DNA of 18,811 bases from positions 1-18,811 of the forward strand of contig DVLR01000291.1 in NCBI GenBank assembly GCA_018715425.1. Reading direction: 5' to 3'. The notes under the pieces are model-generated. The model made no database searches and was not told where the DNA came from. It saw only the letters and a program-made list of their open reading frames with translations. Shown piece by piece: positions 6,859 to 15,220 of this stretch (the stretch's first letter is position 1; every line of letters starts with the position of its first letter). Source of the DNA: Candidatus Merdenecus merdavium. Its GTDB lineage: Bacteria; Bacillota; Clostridia; Lachnospirales; Lachnospiraceae. The translations under genes and the position numbers were made by a program.

Positions 6859-7686
6859 ATGGATATTAAACAGAGTGTAACTATGGTGGAAGGATACTTA
6901 GACTTAGACAGAAAGCCTGTGGGAATAAAGTTTCTTTTTACAAAAGAGGAATTCATGAATTTTGATGTGCCTCAAAGGGATCGAAAAGTTACTTATTGTA
7001 ATTCTGTGCAGCTTGCAAGTAAGGGGACATGCATGAAGCTTACAAAAGAAAACCAAGGATGTCCCAATGGGGCATCTGCATTGCATTTTCAGGATGTGAT
7101 GCCACCCATCGCCAGCGGTGTAGGAAGATATAAGAAGAATATTTATCATGATATCGAAACATCAAAAAGCGTAAGCGATGAAATGGAATTTATGAAGGAG
7201 GAGCCATATGGGATTGTGGTTATGCCACTAGAGGAATATAAGACAGAGCCAGATGTAGTAATTGTAGTTTCTAGTCCATATAATATTATGAGACTCATTC
7301 AAGGTGATGGATATTTTAATGGATATACCACGAATCTAAAGACCGTAGGGTTACAAGCGGTTTGTCAAGACTTAACCACCTATCCTTATAATACAGGAGA
7401 TATCAACATTACATTTCTATGTCCAGGGACTCGTCTTGTTGCAAATTGGAAACCGGAAGAAATCGGTATGGGTATTCCTTTTGCAAAATGGTTTGAAATT
7501 GTCCAGGGGGTAAAAGAAACCATAAATCCTTTTGAAAGAAATGATAAGAAAAGGGATATTAGTGAGAGATTAAAGGAACGGGGCTTGGATACTAGCGAAA
7601 TTAAATTTGACAGTAATTACGATGATGGTTCCTATTCTGGTGGACTCATTGAACTTGAGGATGAAAAGGAGAAAATAGACATATGA
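6859..7686 (+). CDS. DUF169-family cysteine-containing protein
   Basis: This 275-residue cytosolic protein of the DUF169 family has an unknown biochemical role. The ATG at 6859 follows AAGGAG with good spacing. Family features include the opening 'DLDRKPVGIKFLFTKEE' block, Cys47 in TYCNSV, Cys58 and Cys68 in GTCMKLTKENQGCPNGASALHF, and the VVIVVSSPYNIMRLIQGDGYFNGY segment. Cys169 (QAVCQDL) and Cys188 (FLCPGTR) follow. Five cysteines set in conserved surroundings suggest metal or cofactor binding, or a redox role, but no classical CxxC pair is present. The C-terminal 50 residues are charged and probably flexible. Its stop overlaps the start of the transporter gene by 4 bases (ATGA), so the two proteins are made in coupled fashion and probably work together. 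The family assignment is firm; the function is open. Confidence 0.88.
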   Translation: MDIKQSVTMVEGYLDLDRKPVGIKFLFTKEEFMNFDVPQRDRKVTYCNSVQLASKGTCMKLTKENQGCPNGASALHFQDVMPPIASGVGRYKKNIYHDIETSKSVSDEMEFMKEEPYGIVVMPLEEYKTEPDVVIVVSSPYNIMRLIQGDGYFNGYTTNLKTVGLQAVCQDLTTYPYNTGDINITFLCPGTRLVANWKPEEIGMGIPFAKWFEIVQGVKETINPFERNDKKRDISERLKERGLDTSEIKFDSNYDDGSYSGGLIELEDEKEKIDI

Positions 7687-8612
7687 TAAAAAAGATTCCA
7701 TTACCTATTGCTGGCCTAGCCCTTGGTATTGCAGCACTGGGAAATTTAATAGGGTCCTATAACATGGGAGCCAGATTGGTACTAGGCGTTGTGTCAGCAG
7801 TTATATTTATTACTCTGACTATGAAGATATTATTGGATATCCATAGTTTTAAAGAAGAAATGAAAAATCCTGTGATTGCCTCAGTCATGGCAACGTATTC
7901 TATGGCGGGAATGCTTTTGGCAGGCTATATCCAACCATATGCAGGGACCTTTTCCTATATCTTATGGTACTTATCCATCATAATACATATTGGATTCATC
8001 ATATATTTCACAATCACATTTGCAACAAAATTTAACAAGGAAACAATTGTACCTTCATGGTTTATTGTCTACGTAGGAATCGTTGTAGCAGCAGTCAATG
8101 GAAACATGTTTCATCCTATCGTTGGAAAAGTGGCATTTTATTTCGGATTTATTAGCTATATCATACTCTTAATACCTATATTTAATAGGCTAAAAAACAA
8201 TAAATTGCCAGAGAAGATTGCACCGACCCTAGCTATAGTATCTGCACCTGGATCTCTTTGTGTTGCTGGATATGTAAGTATATTTGATGATAAAAATACA
8301 CCCTTTTTAATAGCACTCTTGGTATTAGCACAGTTGATTTATTTATTTGTATTATCTACTTTGCCAAAGTTATTGAAGATAAAATTCTATCCAAGCTATT
8401 CTGGATTGACCTTTCCTTTGGTGATATCAGCCATTGGCTTAAAGTTTTCTACAGGGTATATAGGGGAATTGGGTGTCAATGTATCAGTGTTGAACGTTGT
8501 AGTCATCATTGAAACAATCATCGCAATAGCTATTGTTGCCTATGTATTGATTAAATATTGTCAATTCATGTTCCATGTTCAAAAAGAGAAACGTGTGATA
8601 TCTGCAAGATAA
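7683..8612 (+). CDS. TDT-family transporter (TehA/SLAC1-like anion channel)
   Basis: This 309-residue integral membrane protein has about ten hydrophobic helices, the number typical of the tellurite-resistance/dicarboxylate transporter (TDT) family, which includes TehA, the Mae1 malate permease and plant SLAC1. Family stretches are recognisable: IPLPIAGLALGIAALGNL at the N-terminus, VPSWFIVYVGIVVAA in the middle, the SAPGSLCVAGYVS segment, and FYPSYSGLTFPLVISAIGLK near the end. It likely moves a small organic or inorganic anion across the cytoplasmic membrane. The substrate cannot be told, and the 'tellurite' label should not be taken literally. The ATG at 7683 overlaps the DUF169 stop, and the site GGAGAAAATAG lies inside the upstream gene. 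A strong terminator follows, so the pair forms its own transcription unit. Confidence 0.88.
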   Translation: MIKKIPLPIAGLALGIAALGNLIGSYNMGARLVLGVVSAVIFITLTMKILLDIHSFKEEMKNPVIASVMATYSMAGMLLAGYIQPYAGTFSYILWYLSIIIHIGFIIYFTITFATKFNKETIVPSWFIVYVGIVVAAVNGNMFHPIVGKVAFYFGFISYIILLIPIFNRLKNNKLPEKIAPTLAIVSAPGSLCVAGYVSIFDDKNTPFLIALLVLAQLIYLFVLSTLPKLLKIKFYPSYSGLTFPLVISAIGLKFSTGYIGELGVNVSVLNVVVIIETIIAIAIVAYVLIKYCQFMFHVQKEKRVISAR

Positions 8613-8641
8613 AAATGCAAAGATTATTTAAAGAATAACTG

Positions 8642-8686
8642 GAATGAAAAACGATGGTATAGATGATATACCATCGTTTTTCATTC
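8642..8686 (+). terminator. 20-bp perfect hairpin terminator after the TDT transporter
   Basis: The arm at 8642-8661 is the exact reverse complement of 8667-8686, with a 5-base loop (GATGA). The right arm contains TTTTT. With flanking A and T runs in the arms it could work in both directions, but only + strand genes adjoin it. Confidence 0.8.
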
Positions 8687-8814
8687 AGAACTCAATAAAG
8701 AAAAATGAAAAACAATTAATAAAACTAATGAAGGGAGTAAAAAGTATTAGAAAAGCTTATGAATGGTGGTGAAAAAATATAATAACAAAATACTCTTCTT
8801 TCTCTTACTATCTG

Positions 8815-8843
8815 TTGCTTAAAAAAAAATACTGATATATAAT
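8815..8843 (+). promoter_or_regulatory. Promoter of the purCFB operon
   Basis: TTGCTT (8815-8820), a 17-base A-rich spacer, and a perfect -10 TATAAT (8838-8843) predict a start near 8850 and a short leader of about 45 bases before purC. No guanine-riboswitch-like fold or long leader is present, so control probably acts at the promoter, if at all. Confidence 0.6.
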
Positions 8844-8895
8844 TTTAGATATAATCAATAAGACACAAGAAAGCATAAAAAGGATAGGTGGATAT

Positions 8896-9600
8896 ATGAA
8901 AAAGATGGAATTACTCTATGAAGGAAAAGCAAAGAAGGTTTATACAACAGATGTAGAAGATGTTCTGATTGTAGATTATAAAGATGATGCTACAGCATTT
9001 AATGGAGAAAAAAAGGGAACGATTGTAGGAAAAGGTGTTGTAAACAATAGAATGACGAACCTTATTTTTCAACTTTTAGAAAAGGAAGGTGTTAAAACAC
9101 ATTTTATAGAAGAATTAAGTGATCGTGAAACAGCCGTTAAAAAGGTGGATATTGTACCATTAGAGGTGATTATTCGTAATGTTGCAGCTGGTAGTTTTTC
9201 TAAGCGCTTAGGAGTACCAGAAGGTACAAAATTTAAGGCTCCAACCTTAGAATTTAGCTATAAAGATGACGATCTTGGGGATCCTCTTATTAATGATTAT
9301 TTTGCAATTGCTTTAGGACTTGCTACACGAGAAGAAATCGATATCATTACAAAATATGCATTTAAAGTAAATGAAGTATTAAAAGCATATTTTTTAAAAG
9401 CAAATATTGAATTAATAGATTTTAAAATAGAGTTTGGTCGTTATAAAGGAGAGATTATTTTAGCGGATGAAACATCCCCTGATACTTGTAGATTATGGGA
9501 TGCAACGACTCACGAAAAACTTGACAAAGATCGTTTTAGAAGAGATATGGGAAATGTTGAAGAGGCATATAACGAGGTATTTAAAAGATTAGGACTGTAG
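8896..9600 (+). CDS. purC: Phosphoribosylaminoimidazole-succinocarboxamide synthase (SAICAR synthetase)
   Basis: The enzyme joins aspartate to CAIR using ATP to form SAICAR in de novo purine synthesis, in the cytosol. At 234 residues it matches the short bacterial form (about 235-240). Signatures include LLYEGKAKKVY at the N-terminus (ATP loop, 6-16), VPLEVIIRNVAAGSF (88-102), DPLINDYF (129-136), and ADETSPDTCRLWD (190-202), which holds the conserved acidic and Ser/Thr residues of the active site. The ATG at 8896 has AGGTGG 4 bases before it and AAGGA further upstream; Met4 is a weaker alternative. It is the first gene of the purC-purF-purB set, 77 bases ahead of purF with no terminator between, and sits behind a sigma-A-type promoter. 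Confidence 0.97.
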   Translation: MKKMELLYEGKAKKVYTTDVEDVLIVDYKDDATAFNGEKKGTIVGKGVVNNRMTNLIFQLLEKEGVKTHFIEELSDRETAVKKVDIVPLEVIIRNVAAGSFSKRLGVPEGTKFKAPTLEFSYKDDDLGDPLINDYFAIALGLATREEIDIITKYAFKVNEVLKAYFLKANIELIDFKIEFGRYKGEIILADETSPDTCRLWDATTHEKLDKDRFRRDMGNVEEAYNEVFKRLGL

Positions 9601-9677
9601 ATCAAGGGACAAGCTGTAAAAAACAGGAGTATCTTCAAAACCTAGATTTGGGATAGAACTAGAAAGGCGGTAGCAAT

Positions 9678-11120
9678 TTGAACAATATACAACAACAAGA
9701 GGTCTATGAGTTAGAGAGCGGTTTAAAGGAAGAATGTGGTGTATTTGGTATTTATGATAGGGATCTTTCCAATATTGCTCAAGATGTATATTACGGTCTA
9801 TTCGCCCTTCAACACAGAGGGCAAGAAAGTTGTGGTATTGCTGTAACGAGAACCGATGGTCCTAAAAGAAAAGTAGATTCTTTCAAGGGACTGGGCCTTG
9901 TAAACGATGTATTTACAGAGGAATCGGTAGAAGATTTAAAAGGTAATATTGGTGTAGGACATGTAAGATATTCCACATCAGGTGCTAGTAGAGTAGAAAA
10001 TGCTATGCCACTCGTCATCAACTATGTAAAAGGTATTATGGCGATTGCCCATAATGGTAATTTGATTAATGCTGTAGAGCTTAGAAAAGAACTAGAATAT
10101 ACAGGAGCAATTTTCCAGACCACCATTGATTCAGAGGTAATTGCTTATCATATTGCAAGAGAAAGATTAAATTCAAGAACCGTAGAAGAAGCTGTTAAAA
10201 GGGCATGCCTTAAAATAAAGGGAGCATATGGCTTGATTGTCATGAGTCAAAGAAAGCTCATCGGTGCTAGAGATCCCTTAGGTATTAAACCACTTTGTAT
10301 CGGAAAACGAGATCATGCATTCATATTGGCTTCCGAAAGTTGTGCTTTGTCGGCAATTGGTGCAGAGTTTGTCAGAGATGTAGAGCCTGGAGAAATTGTT
10401 ACCATCTCTGCCACAACCATCACTTCTGATCGGACCATGGTGCAAAAAAAACGAGCTAGATGTATTTTCGAATATATCTATTTTGCCAGAACGGATAGTG
10501 TTCTTGATGGAGTCAATGTTTATGAGTCTCGTATTTTAGCAGGAAAAGCTTTAGCAAAATCATATCCTGTGGATGCGGATCTGGTAGTTGGCGTTCCAGA
10601 TTCTGGAATTGCTGCAGCAAAAGGATACTCTGAGCAGTCTCATATTCCCTATGGAATAGCCTTTCACAAAAATAGCTACGTAGGACGGACCTTCATTAAG
10701 CCGAAGCAAAGTCAGAGAGAATCAAGTGTAAAGATTAAATTAAATGTCTTAGAGAATGTGGTAAAGGGAAAAAGAATCATTATGGTAGATGATTCTATTG
10801 TACGTGGAACCACCGTTGCTAATATTATCAAAATGTTAAAAGCAGCAGGGGCCAAAGAAGTTCATGTTAGAATCAGTTCACCACCATTTTTATACCCATG
10901 TTACTATGGCACTGATGTTCCCACAAATGACCAATTAATTGCCCATATTCATACGAAAGATGAAATACAAAAAATGATAGATGCAGATTCCTTAGGATAT
11001 ATGGAAATCGAAAAATTAAAGGAAATGGTGGGAGACCTACAGTACTGTGATGCTTGTTTTACAGGAAATTATCCTATGGAAGTACCAACGGAAGATATCA
11101 GTCAGGCCTTTGAAAAATAG
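9678..11120 (+). CDS. purF: Amidophosphoribosyltransferase (glutamine PRPP amidotransferase)
   Basis: The enzyme catalyses the committed step of purine synthesis, turning PRPP and glutamine into phosphoribosylamine. The 480-residue protein starts at TTG 9678, supported by AAAGGCGG 7 bases upstream; no ATG is suitably placed. It is the Bacillus-type, oxygen-sensitive form. A 19-residue propeptide precedes Cys20 (EECGVFGI), the N-terminal nucleophile released by self-cleavage. The glutaminase domain continues with LQHRGQES (44-51), GHVRYST and AHNGNL. Four cysteines, 262, 408, 457 and 460 (CDAC), are placed as ligands of the 4Fe-4S cluster. The PRPP loop is VDDSIVRGTT (370-379). The propeptide and cluster reading follows from family knowledge. 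It sits mid-operon, 62 bases before purB. Confidence 0.97.
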   Translation: MNNIQQQEVYELESGLKEECGVFGIYDRDLSNIAQDVYYGLFALQHRGQESCGIAVTRTDGPKRKVDSFKGLGLVNDVFTEESVEDLKGNIGVGHVRYSTSGASRVENAMPLVINYVKGIMAIAHNGNLINAVELRKELEYTGAIFQTTIDSEVIAYHIARERLNSRTVEEAVKRACLKIKGAYGLIVMSQRKLIGARDPLGIKPLCIGKRDHAFILASESCALSAIGAEFVRDVEPGEIVTISATTITSDRTMVQKKRARCIFEYIYFARTDSVLDGVNVYESRILAGKALAKSYPVDADLVVGVPDSGIAAAKGYSEQSHIPYGIAFHKNSYVGRTFIKPKQSQRESSVKIKLNVLENVVKGKRIIMVDDSIVRGTTVANIIKMLKAAGAKEVHVRISSPPFLYPCYYGTDVPTNDQLIAHIHTKDEIQKMIDADSLGYMEIEKLKEMVGDLQYCDACFTGNYPMEVPTEDISQAFEK

Positions 11121-11182
11121 CCACTGTATATGAAAATAAAAAGCAGTACTGAGTTTATAAAGGAAGAAAAAGGAGAATCAAA

Positions 11183-12610
11183 ATGGATAAATACGTAAGC
11201 CCCTTGTCAGAACGTTATGCTAGTAAAGAAATGCAGTATATTTTTTCTCCTGATAAAAAGTTTAAAACATGGAGAAGATTGTGGATTGCTCTTGCAGAGG
11301 TAGAAAAAGAACTTGGACTTCATATTACAGAGGAACAGATCGAAGAATTAAAAGCTCATAAGGATGATATTAATTTTGAAGTTGCAAAAGAGCGGGAAAA
11401 AGAAGTGCGACATGATGTTATGGCTCACGTCTATGCTTATGGTAAGCAGTGTCCAAAAGCAAAAGGGATTATTCACTTAGGAGCCACTTCTTGTTATGTG
11501 GGAGATAATACTGATATTATCGTTATGACAGAAGCACTGAAATTAGTACGCATAAAATTGATTAATACAATTGAAAAATTAAGTAAATTTGCAGAGGAAT
11601 ATAAAGGGTTACCAACACTGGGATTTACTCATTTTCAGCCAGCGCAACCTACTACGGTAGGTAAGAGAGCCACCCTTTGGATACAGGAATTTTTATTAGA
11701 TTTAGAGGATTTAGATCATGTGATTTCTACCATGAAATTACTAGGTTCCAAGGGAACTACAGGGACTCAAGCTAGTTTCTTAGAGTTATTTAATGGAGAC
11801 CATGAAAAGATTGATCGTATTGATCCTATGATTGCTGAAAAAATGGGATTTGAAAGCTGCTATCCTGTATCAGGTCAGACATATTCTCGAAAGGTAGATA
11901 CAAGGGTATTAAACGTTTTAGGGGGAATTGCATCCAGTGCACATAAGTTTTCTAACGATATTCGTCTGCTACAGCACCTAAAAGAAGTAGAAGAGCCTTT
12001 TGAAAAGAGTCAAATTGGTTCTTCTGCCATGGCTTACAAGAGAAATCCTATGAGAAGTGAGAGAATTGCTTCCTTGTCGAGGTACGTTATGGTAAATGCT
12101 CTTAATCCTGCAATTACTTCTGCTACCCAATGGTTCGAAAGGACATTAGATGATTCAGCCAATAAAAGACTTAGTATACCAGAAGGCTTTTTAGCTATTG
12201 ACGGTATCTTAGATTTGTGCTTAAACGTGGTAGATGGCTTAGTAGTATATCCTAAAGTAATTGAAAAACGCTTAATGGCGGAGCTTCCTTTTATGGCTAC
12301 AGAAAATATTATGATGGATGCTGTAAAAGCTGGCGGAGATCGTCAGGAATTACATGAAAGAATTAGAAACCTCTCGATGGAAGCAGGTAGAAATATAAAA
12401 GAAAAAGGTGAAGATAATAATTTATTACAATTAATTGCTGGGGATCCTTCTTTTAATTTAACCCTAGAGGAGCTACAAAAAACCATGGATCCAAGGAAAT
12501 ATACGGGACGTGCAAAGGAGCAGGTAGAAGCTTTTTTACAAGATGTCGTAAATCCAATGTTAGAGAAGAATCAAGATGTCCTCGGTATGAATGCCCAGAT
12601 CAATGTATAG
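11183..12610 (+). CDS. purB: Adenylosuccinate lyase
   Basis: The enzyme releases fumarate twice in purine synthesis, from SAICAR and from adenylosuccinate, and so serves both products of the neighbouring purC and purA. At 475 residues it is the longer form that resembles the animal enzyme (about 480) rather than the roughly 430-residue Bacillus form. Motifs are RHDVMAHV (76-83), TSCYVGDNTD (102-111), GFTHFQPAQPTT with His150 as the expected general acid (147-158), and the fumarase/aspartase-superfamily signature GSSAMAYKRNP (279-289), whose serines sit on the mobile catalytic loop. Family members usually have P where this one has A in 'SSAM-A-YKRNP'; that is tolerated in this branch. AAAGGAG precedes the ATG at 11183. 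It is the last gene of the purine operon and a hairpin terminator follows. Confidence 0.97.
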   Translation: MDKYVSPLSERYASKEMQYIFSPDKKFKTWRRLWIALAEVEKELGLHITEEQIEELKAHKDDINFEVAKEREKEVRHDVMAHVYAYGKQCPKAKGIIHLGATSCYVGDNTDIIVMTEALKLVRIKLINTIEKLSKFAEEYKGLPTLGFTHFQPAQPTTVGKRATLWIQEFLLDLEDLDHVISTMKLLGSKGTTGTQASFLELFNGDHEKIDRIDPMIAEKMGFESCYPVSGQTYSRKVDTRVLNVLGGIASSAHKFSNDIRLLQHLKEVEEPFEKSQIGSSAMAYKRNPMRSERIASLSRYVMVNALNPAITSATQWFERTLDDSANKRLSIPEGFLAIDGILDLCLNVVDGLVVYPKVIEKRLMAELPFMATENIMMDAVKAGGDRQELHERIRNLSMEAGRNIKEKGEDNNLLQLIAGDPSFNLTLEELQKTMDPRKYTGRAKEQVEAFLQDVVNPMLEKNQDVLGMNAQINV

Positions 12611-12620
12611 ATTTAAGACG

Positions 12621-12653
12621 AGAGAGGGACTGTGTGTCTAGCAGTTCCTTTTT
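12621..12653 (+). terminator. Terminator of the purCFB operon
   Basis: GGGACTG (12626-12632) pairs with CAGTTCC (12642-12648), one pair being G-T. A weak A/G-to-T extension follows outward, and a T-run (12649-12653) closes it. A second T-run follows at 12659-12666. Confidence 0.65.
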
Positions 12654-12685
12654 CTAGTATTTTTTTGTAAACATCTGTTATAGAT

Positions 12686-12714
12686 TTAACAATTTCGTTG
12701 ATTTATGATAAAAT
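12686..12714 (+). promoter_or_regulatory. Promoter of the NitT/TauT-type importer operon
   Basis: TTAACA (12686-12691), a 17-base spacer and TAAAAT (12709-12714), preceded by the extended -10 TG at 12706-12707, give a predicted start near 12721. A 10-base palindrome AATGATCATT (12724-12733) lies right at the start of the transcript and might be an operator. Confidence 0.55.
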
Positions 12715-12756
12715 AAAGAGGTCAATGATCATTAGGTAAAGAAATGAGGAGGAAGT

Positions 12757-13866
12757 ATGAAAAAAGTAACGAGTATAGCAATTGGTATTATTTTATCCAT
12801 TTTCTTAATGGTGGGATGTTCAACGACGGATCAAAAAGTCGAAGATACAGTAGCATCCACACAAGAGGATACAATGGCATCCACAGAAGAAGAGACAATA
12901 GCATCCACAGAGGAGGATCAAATACCTTCCACAGAAGGGGATCAATTAGAGTCTTCAAAGACAGAGGAATCAAAACAAATACGTGTAGGAGCATTAAAGG
13001 GGCCTACAGCAATGGGAATGGCTGCTTTAATGACAAAGGATCAGGAAGAAACAGATCCAGTTTACAACTTTAGTATTTCAGCTGCTATTGATGAAATTAC
13101 CACTCAATTGGTAAAAGGTGATTTAGATATTGCCGCCGTTCCAGCAAATCTTGCAGCTGTTTTATATAATAATACAGAGGGAAAAGTTAAGGTGATGGCT
13201 ATTAACACCCTTGGAGTGCTGGATATTGTAGAAAATGGAAATAGTATTTCTTCTATCGAAGATCTAAGAGGAAAAACCATCTATGCAACAGGTAAGGGAG
13301 CTACTCCGGAATATGCTTTAAATTATATTCTAACATCTGCAGGACTCATTCCAGGTACAGATGTAACCATAGAGTTTAAATCAGAACCAGCAGAGTGTGT
13401 GGCATTATTAGGAGAAGAAAATGTGGTTGCCATGCTACCACAGCCTTTTGTTACTACGGCCCAGATGAAAGATGAAAATATAAGGATTGCACTTAATTTA
13501 ACGAAAGAGTGGGATACAGTAAGTGAAGATTCTGAACAAGTTAGTTCGTTGCTTACAGGGGTTGTAGTAGTAAGAAGCGACTTTTTAGAATCTTCTAAGG
13601 AAGAGGTCGATAGATTTTTAGATGGATATCAAGAATCTATCGATGATACAAATAGGGATGTTGAAGCAGCTAGCGTGATGATTGAAAGCTTTGACATTGT
13701 GCCAGCAGCAGTGGGCGTGAAAGCCATTCCAGATTGTAATATTGTTTTTATAGATGGACAGGAAATGAAAGAACAATTAAGTGGGTACTTAACTGTATTA
13801 TTAGATCAGAATCCCCAAGCAGTAGGAGGGAAACTTCCAGATGACGAATTCTACTACATCCGATAA
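12757..13866 (+). CDS. NitT/TauT-type ABC transporter substrate-binding lipoprotein
   Basis: This is a 369-residue extracellular lipoprotein with a binding-protein fold of the NMT1/SsuA kind. The ATG at 12757 follows GAGGAGG. The signal MKKVTSIAIGIILSIFLMVGC gives Cys21 as the lipidation site. Residues about 32-63 are an acidic linker built of four 8-residue repeats (pattern x-A-S-T-E-E-D/E-T/Q). The binding domain starts at about residue 74 (IRVGALKGPTAMGMAALM) and includes a DLDIAAVPANLAAVLYN block. An EDLRGKTIYATGKGATPEYALNYIL segment, typical of periplasmic-binding-like domain II, follows. It heads a three-gene importer; the permease start lies inside its 3' end (26-base overlap). Relatives bind compounds such as sulfonates, nitrate, riboflavin or the pyrimidine of thiamine. 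The ligand here cannot be read. Confidence 0.88.
   Translation: MKKVTSIAIGIILSIFLMVGCSTTDQKVEDTVASTQEDTMASTEEETIASTEEDQIPSTEGDQLESSKTEESKQIRVGALKGPTAMGMAALMTKDQEETDPVYNFSISAAIDEITTQLVKGDLDIAAVPANLAAVLYNNTEGKVKVMAINTLGVLDIVENGNSISSIEDLRGKTIYATGKGATPEYALNYILTSAGLIPGTDVTIEFKSEPAECVALLGEENVVAMLPQPFVTTAQMKDENIRIALNLTKEWDTVSEDSEQVSSLLTGVVVVRSDFLESSKEEVDRFLDGYQESIDDTNRDVEAASVMIESFDIVPAAVGVKAIPDCNIVFIDGQEMKEQLSGYLTVLLDQNPQAVGGKLPDDEFYYIR
12850..12945 (+). repeat. Four tandem 24-bp repeats in the lipoprotein linker
   Basis: Copies begin at 12850, 12874, 12898 and 12922. Each encodes eight residues of the form x-A/P-S-T-E/Q-E/G-D/E-T/Q, with CATCCACA as the best-kept core (CTTCCACA in copy 4). Copies 2 and 3 are the closest to each other. 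The repeats are in frame and keep the reading frame. Confidence 0.85.
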
Positions 13867-14614
13867 GGAGAACAAAAGAAAACTTAAGTGGTGGGCTATT
13901 TTATTTTGGCTAGTAATATGGCAGATAGCCAGTGTCATCATTGGCCAGGAGATACTATTGGTATCTCCTCTTTCTGCTATAAAAAGGGTTGGGACCTTAG
14001 TTATCGAGGCAGAGTTTTGGCGATCCATAGGGTTTTCCGTTGGAAGAATTCTTTTGGGATTTTTCACTGCATTTTTTTTAGGTATTTTTTTAGGGATCCT
14101 ATCGGCCAATGGAAAGCGAATAGAGGAATTATTATATCCAATCATGCAGGCAATTAAATCAGTCCCAGTTGCATCTTTTATTATTTTATGTTTGGTTTGG
14201 ATATCTTCTAAGAATTTATCTGTTTTTATATCGTTTCTAATGGTTTTGCCGATTATCTATACAAATACTTTAGATGGTATACGAAATGTAGATCGAGGAA
14301 TCTTAGAAATGGCACATGTTTTTAAAATTCCCTTTTTTAAAAAAATATTTTATATTTATGGTTCCTATGTGATCCCTTATATAAAAACTGCATCCAGTAT
14401 TTCTTTAGGTATGTGCTGGAAAGCTGGAATTGCTGCAGAAGTCATTGGAATACCAGATGGATCTATAGGAGAAAAATTATATTTATCCAAATTATATTTA
14501 AATATGGAAGATCTATTTGCATGGACTTTGATGATTGTCATCATCAGTGTTTTATTTGAAAAGTTGATACTAGGATTTATTAAGCTTTTACAATATGAAA
14601 TGGAGCGGTTATAA
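13841..14614 (+). CDS. NitT/TauT-type ABC transporter permease
   Basis: This 257-residue inner-membrane subunit (BPD_transp_1, SsuC/TauC-like) pairs with the lipoprotein upstream and the ATPase downstream. The first ~14 residues are hydrophilic (ending DKENKRKLK). A membrane helix WWAILFWLVIWQIASVIIG follows, then SPLSAIKR and a glycine-rich helix LLGFFTAFFLGIFLGIL. PIMQAIKSVPVASFIIL is typical of this family. The EAA-type coupling loop is at about 147-190 (EMAHVFKIPFFKKIFYIYG...YIKTASSISLGMCWKAGIAAEVIG). About six membrane helices are expected. The start at ATG 13841 lies 26 bases inside the previous gene, with AGGAGGG 10 bases upstream. The overlap suggests coupled translation. Confidence 0.9.
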   Translation: MTNSTTSDKENKRKLKWWAILFWLVIWQIASVIIGQEILLVSPLSAIKRVGTLVIEAEFWRSIGFSVGRILLGFFTAFFLGIFLGILSANGKRIEELLYPIMQAIKSVPVASFIILCLVWISSKNLSVFISFLMVLPIIYTNTLDGIRNVDRGILEMAHVFKIPFFKKIFYIYGSYVIPYIKTASSISLGMCWKAGIAAEVIGIPDGSIGEKLYLSKLYLNMEDLFAWTLMIVIISVLFEKLILGFIKLLQYEMERL

Positions 14615-14616
14615 AA

Positions 14617-15204
14617 ATGGATATTAAAGTGACAGCATTGGATAAGAGCTATCATGGCGTTAAGATTCTTGATCAATTAAGTTGCATCTTTTATGAAAAA
14701 AAAATAACTTGTATTATGGGAGAGTCTGGATGTGGAAAGACTACGCTTATTCGGATCTTAATGGGGGTAGAAAAGCCAGATAGGGGACAGATAGAAGGAA
14801 TGCAAGATAAAGCAATAAGCGCAGTATTCCAAGAAGATCAACTGTGTAAAAATTTAAGTGTTGGAGCTAATATTCGTATGGTTCATTCTAAAGATATCAC
14901 AAAAGAAGAAATTATTAGACACTTATCATACGTTGGATTAGAAGATATCACTAGAATACCCATTAGAGAATTAAGTGGTGGAATGAGTAGAAGAGTGGCT
15001 ATTGTAAGAGCGATTATGTCAGATTACCAAGTGATTTTTTTAGATGAGCCATTAAAGGGATTTGATGACAAAACCAGGGATTTAGTATTAGCGTATATAA
15101 AAAAGATGACCAAGGGAAAAACTGTGATTATGGTAACTCATGATTTAGAGGATACAAAAGAACTTGGGGGAAAAATCCTTTATTTAAAGAAAAAAGAAGA
15201 ATAA
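14617..15204 (+). CDS. NitT/TauT-type ABC transporter ATP-binding protein (short form)
   Basis: This cytoplasmic ATPase of the importer is only 195 residues, against about 240-260 for SsuB/TauB. It ends soon after the switch histidine and lacks the usual C-terminal extension. All catalytic motifs are intact: Walker A GESGCGKTT (35-43), Q-loop Gln72 in VFQEDQLCKNLSV, signature LSGGM (119-123), Walker B VIFLDE (139-144), and His175 in VTHDLED. The short length is therefore not a truncation by frameshift. The start lies 2 bases after the permease stop. No terminator is seen after it, so transcripts may run on into the HD-domain gene. Confidence 0.93.
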   Translation: MDIKVTALDKSYHGVKILDQLSCIFYEKKITCIMGESGCGKTTLIRILMGVEKPDRGQIEGMQDKAISAVFQEDQLCKNLSVGANIRMVHSKDITKEEIIRHLSYVGLEDITRIPIRELSGGMSRRVAIVRAIMSDYQVIFLDEPLKGFDDKTRDLVLAYIKKMTKGKTVIMVTHDLEDTKELGGKILYLKKKEE

Positions 15205-15220
15205 TTAAGAAAATTACTAG

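Noticed and set aside
8728..8772. A 14-codon frame upstream of purC ending in two tryptophan codons, like an attenuation leader peptide
   Set aside because: It has no ribosome site, lies before the predicted purC promoter, and is not followed by alternative hairpins. Tryptophan sensing would also make no sense for purine genes.
8687..8895. Possible purine riboswitch before purC
   Set aside because: I could not find a guanine-aptamer-like three-stem layout, and the predicted leader of about 45 bases is too short for one.
9809..10021. Minus-strand open frame inside purF
   Set aside because: It is a shadow of the conserved glutaminase domain, with no independent signal.
12744..13073. Open frame overlapping the second binding lipoprotein in another frame
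   Set aside because: It is rich in Arg/Ser/Gly and repeats only because it overlaps the 24-bp tandem repeats. The +1 frame with the lipobox is clearly the gene.
13801..14145. Minus-strand open frame over the lipoprotein/permease junction
   Set aside because: No ribosome site or recognisable domain; it mirrors the coding sequence of the permease.
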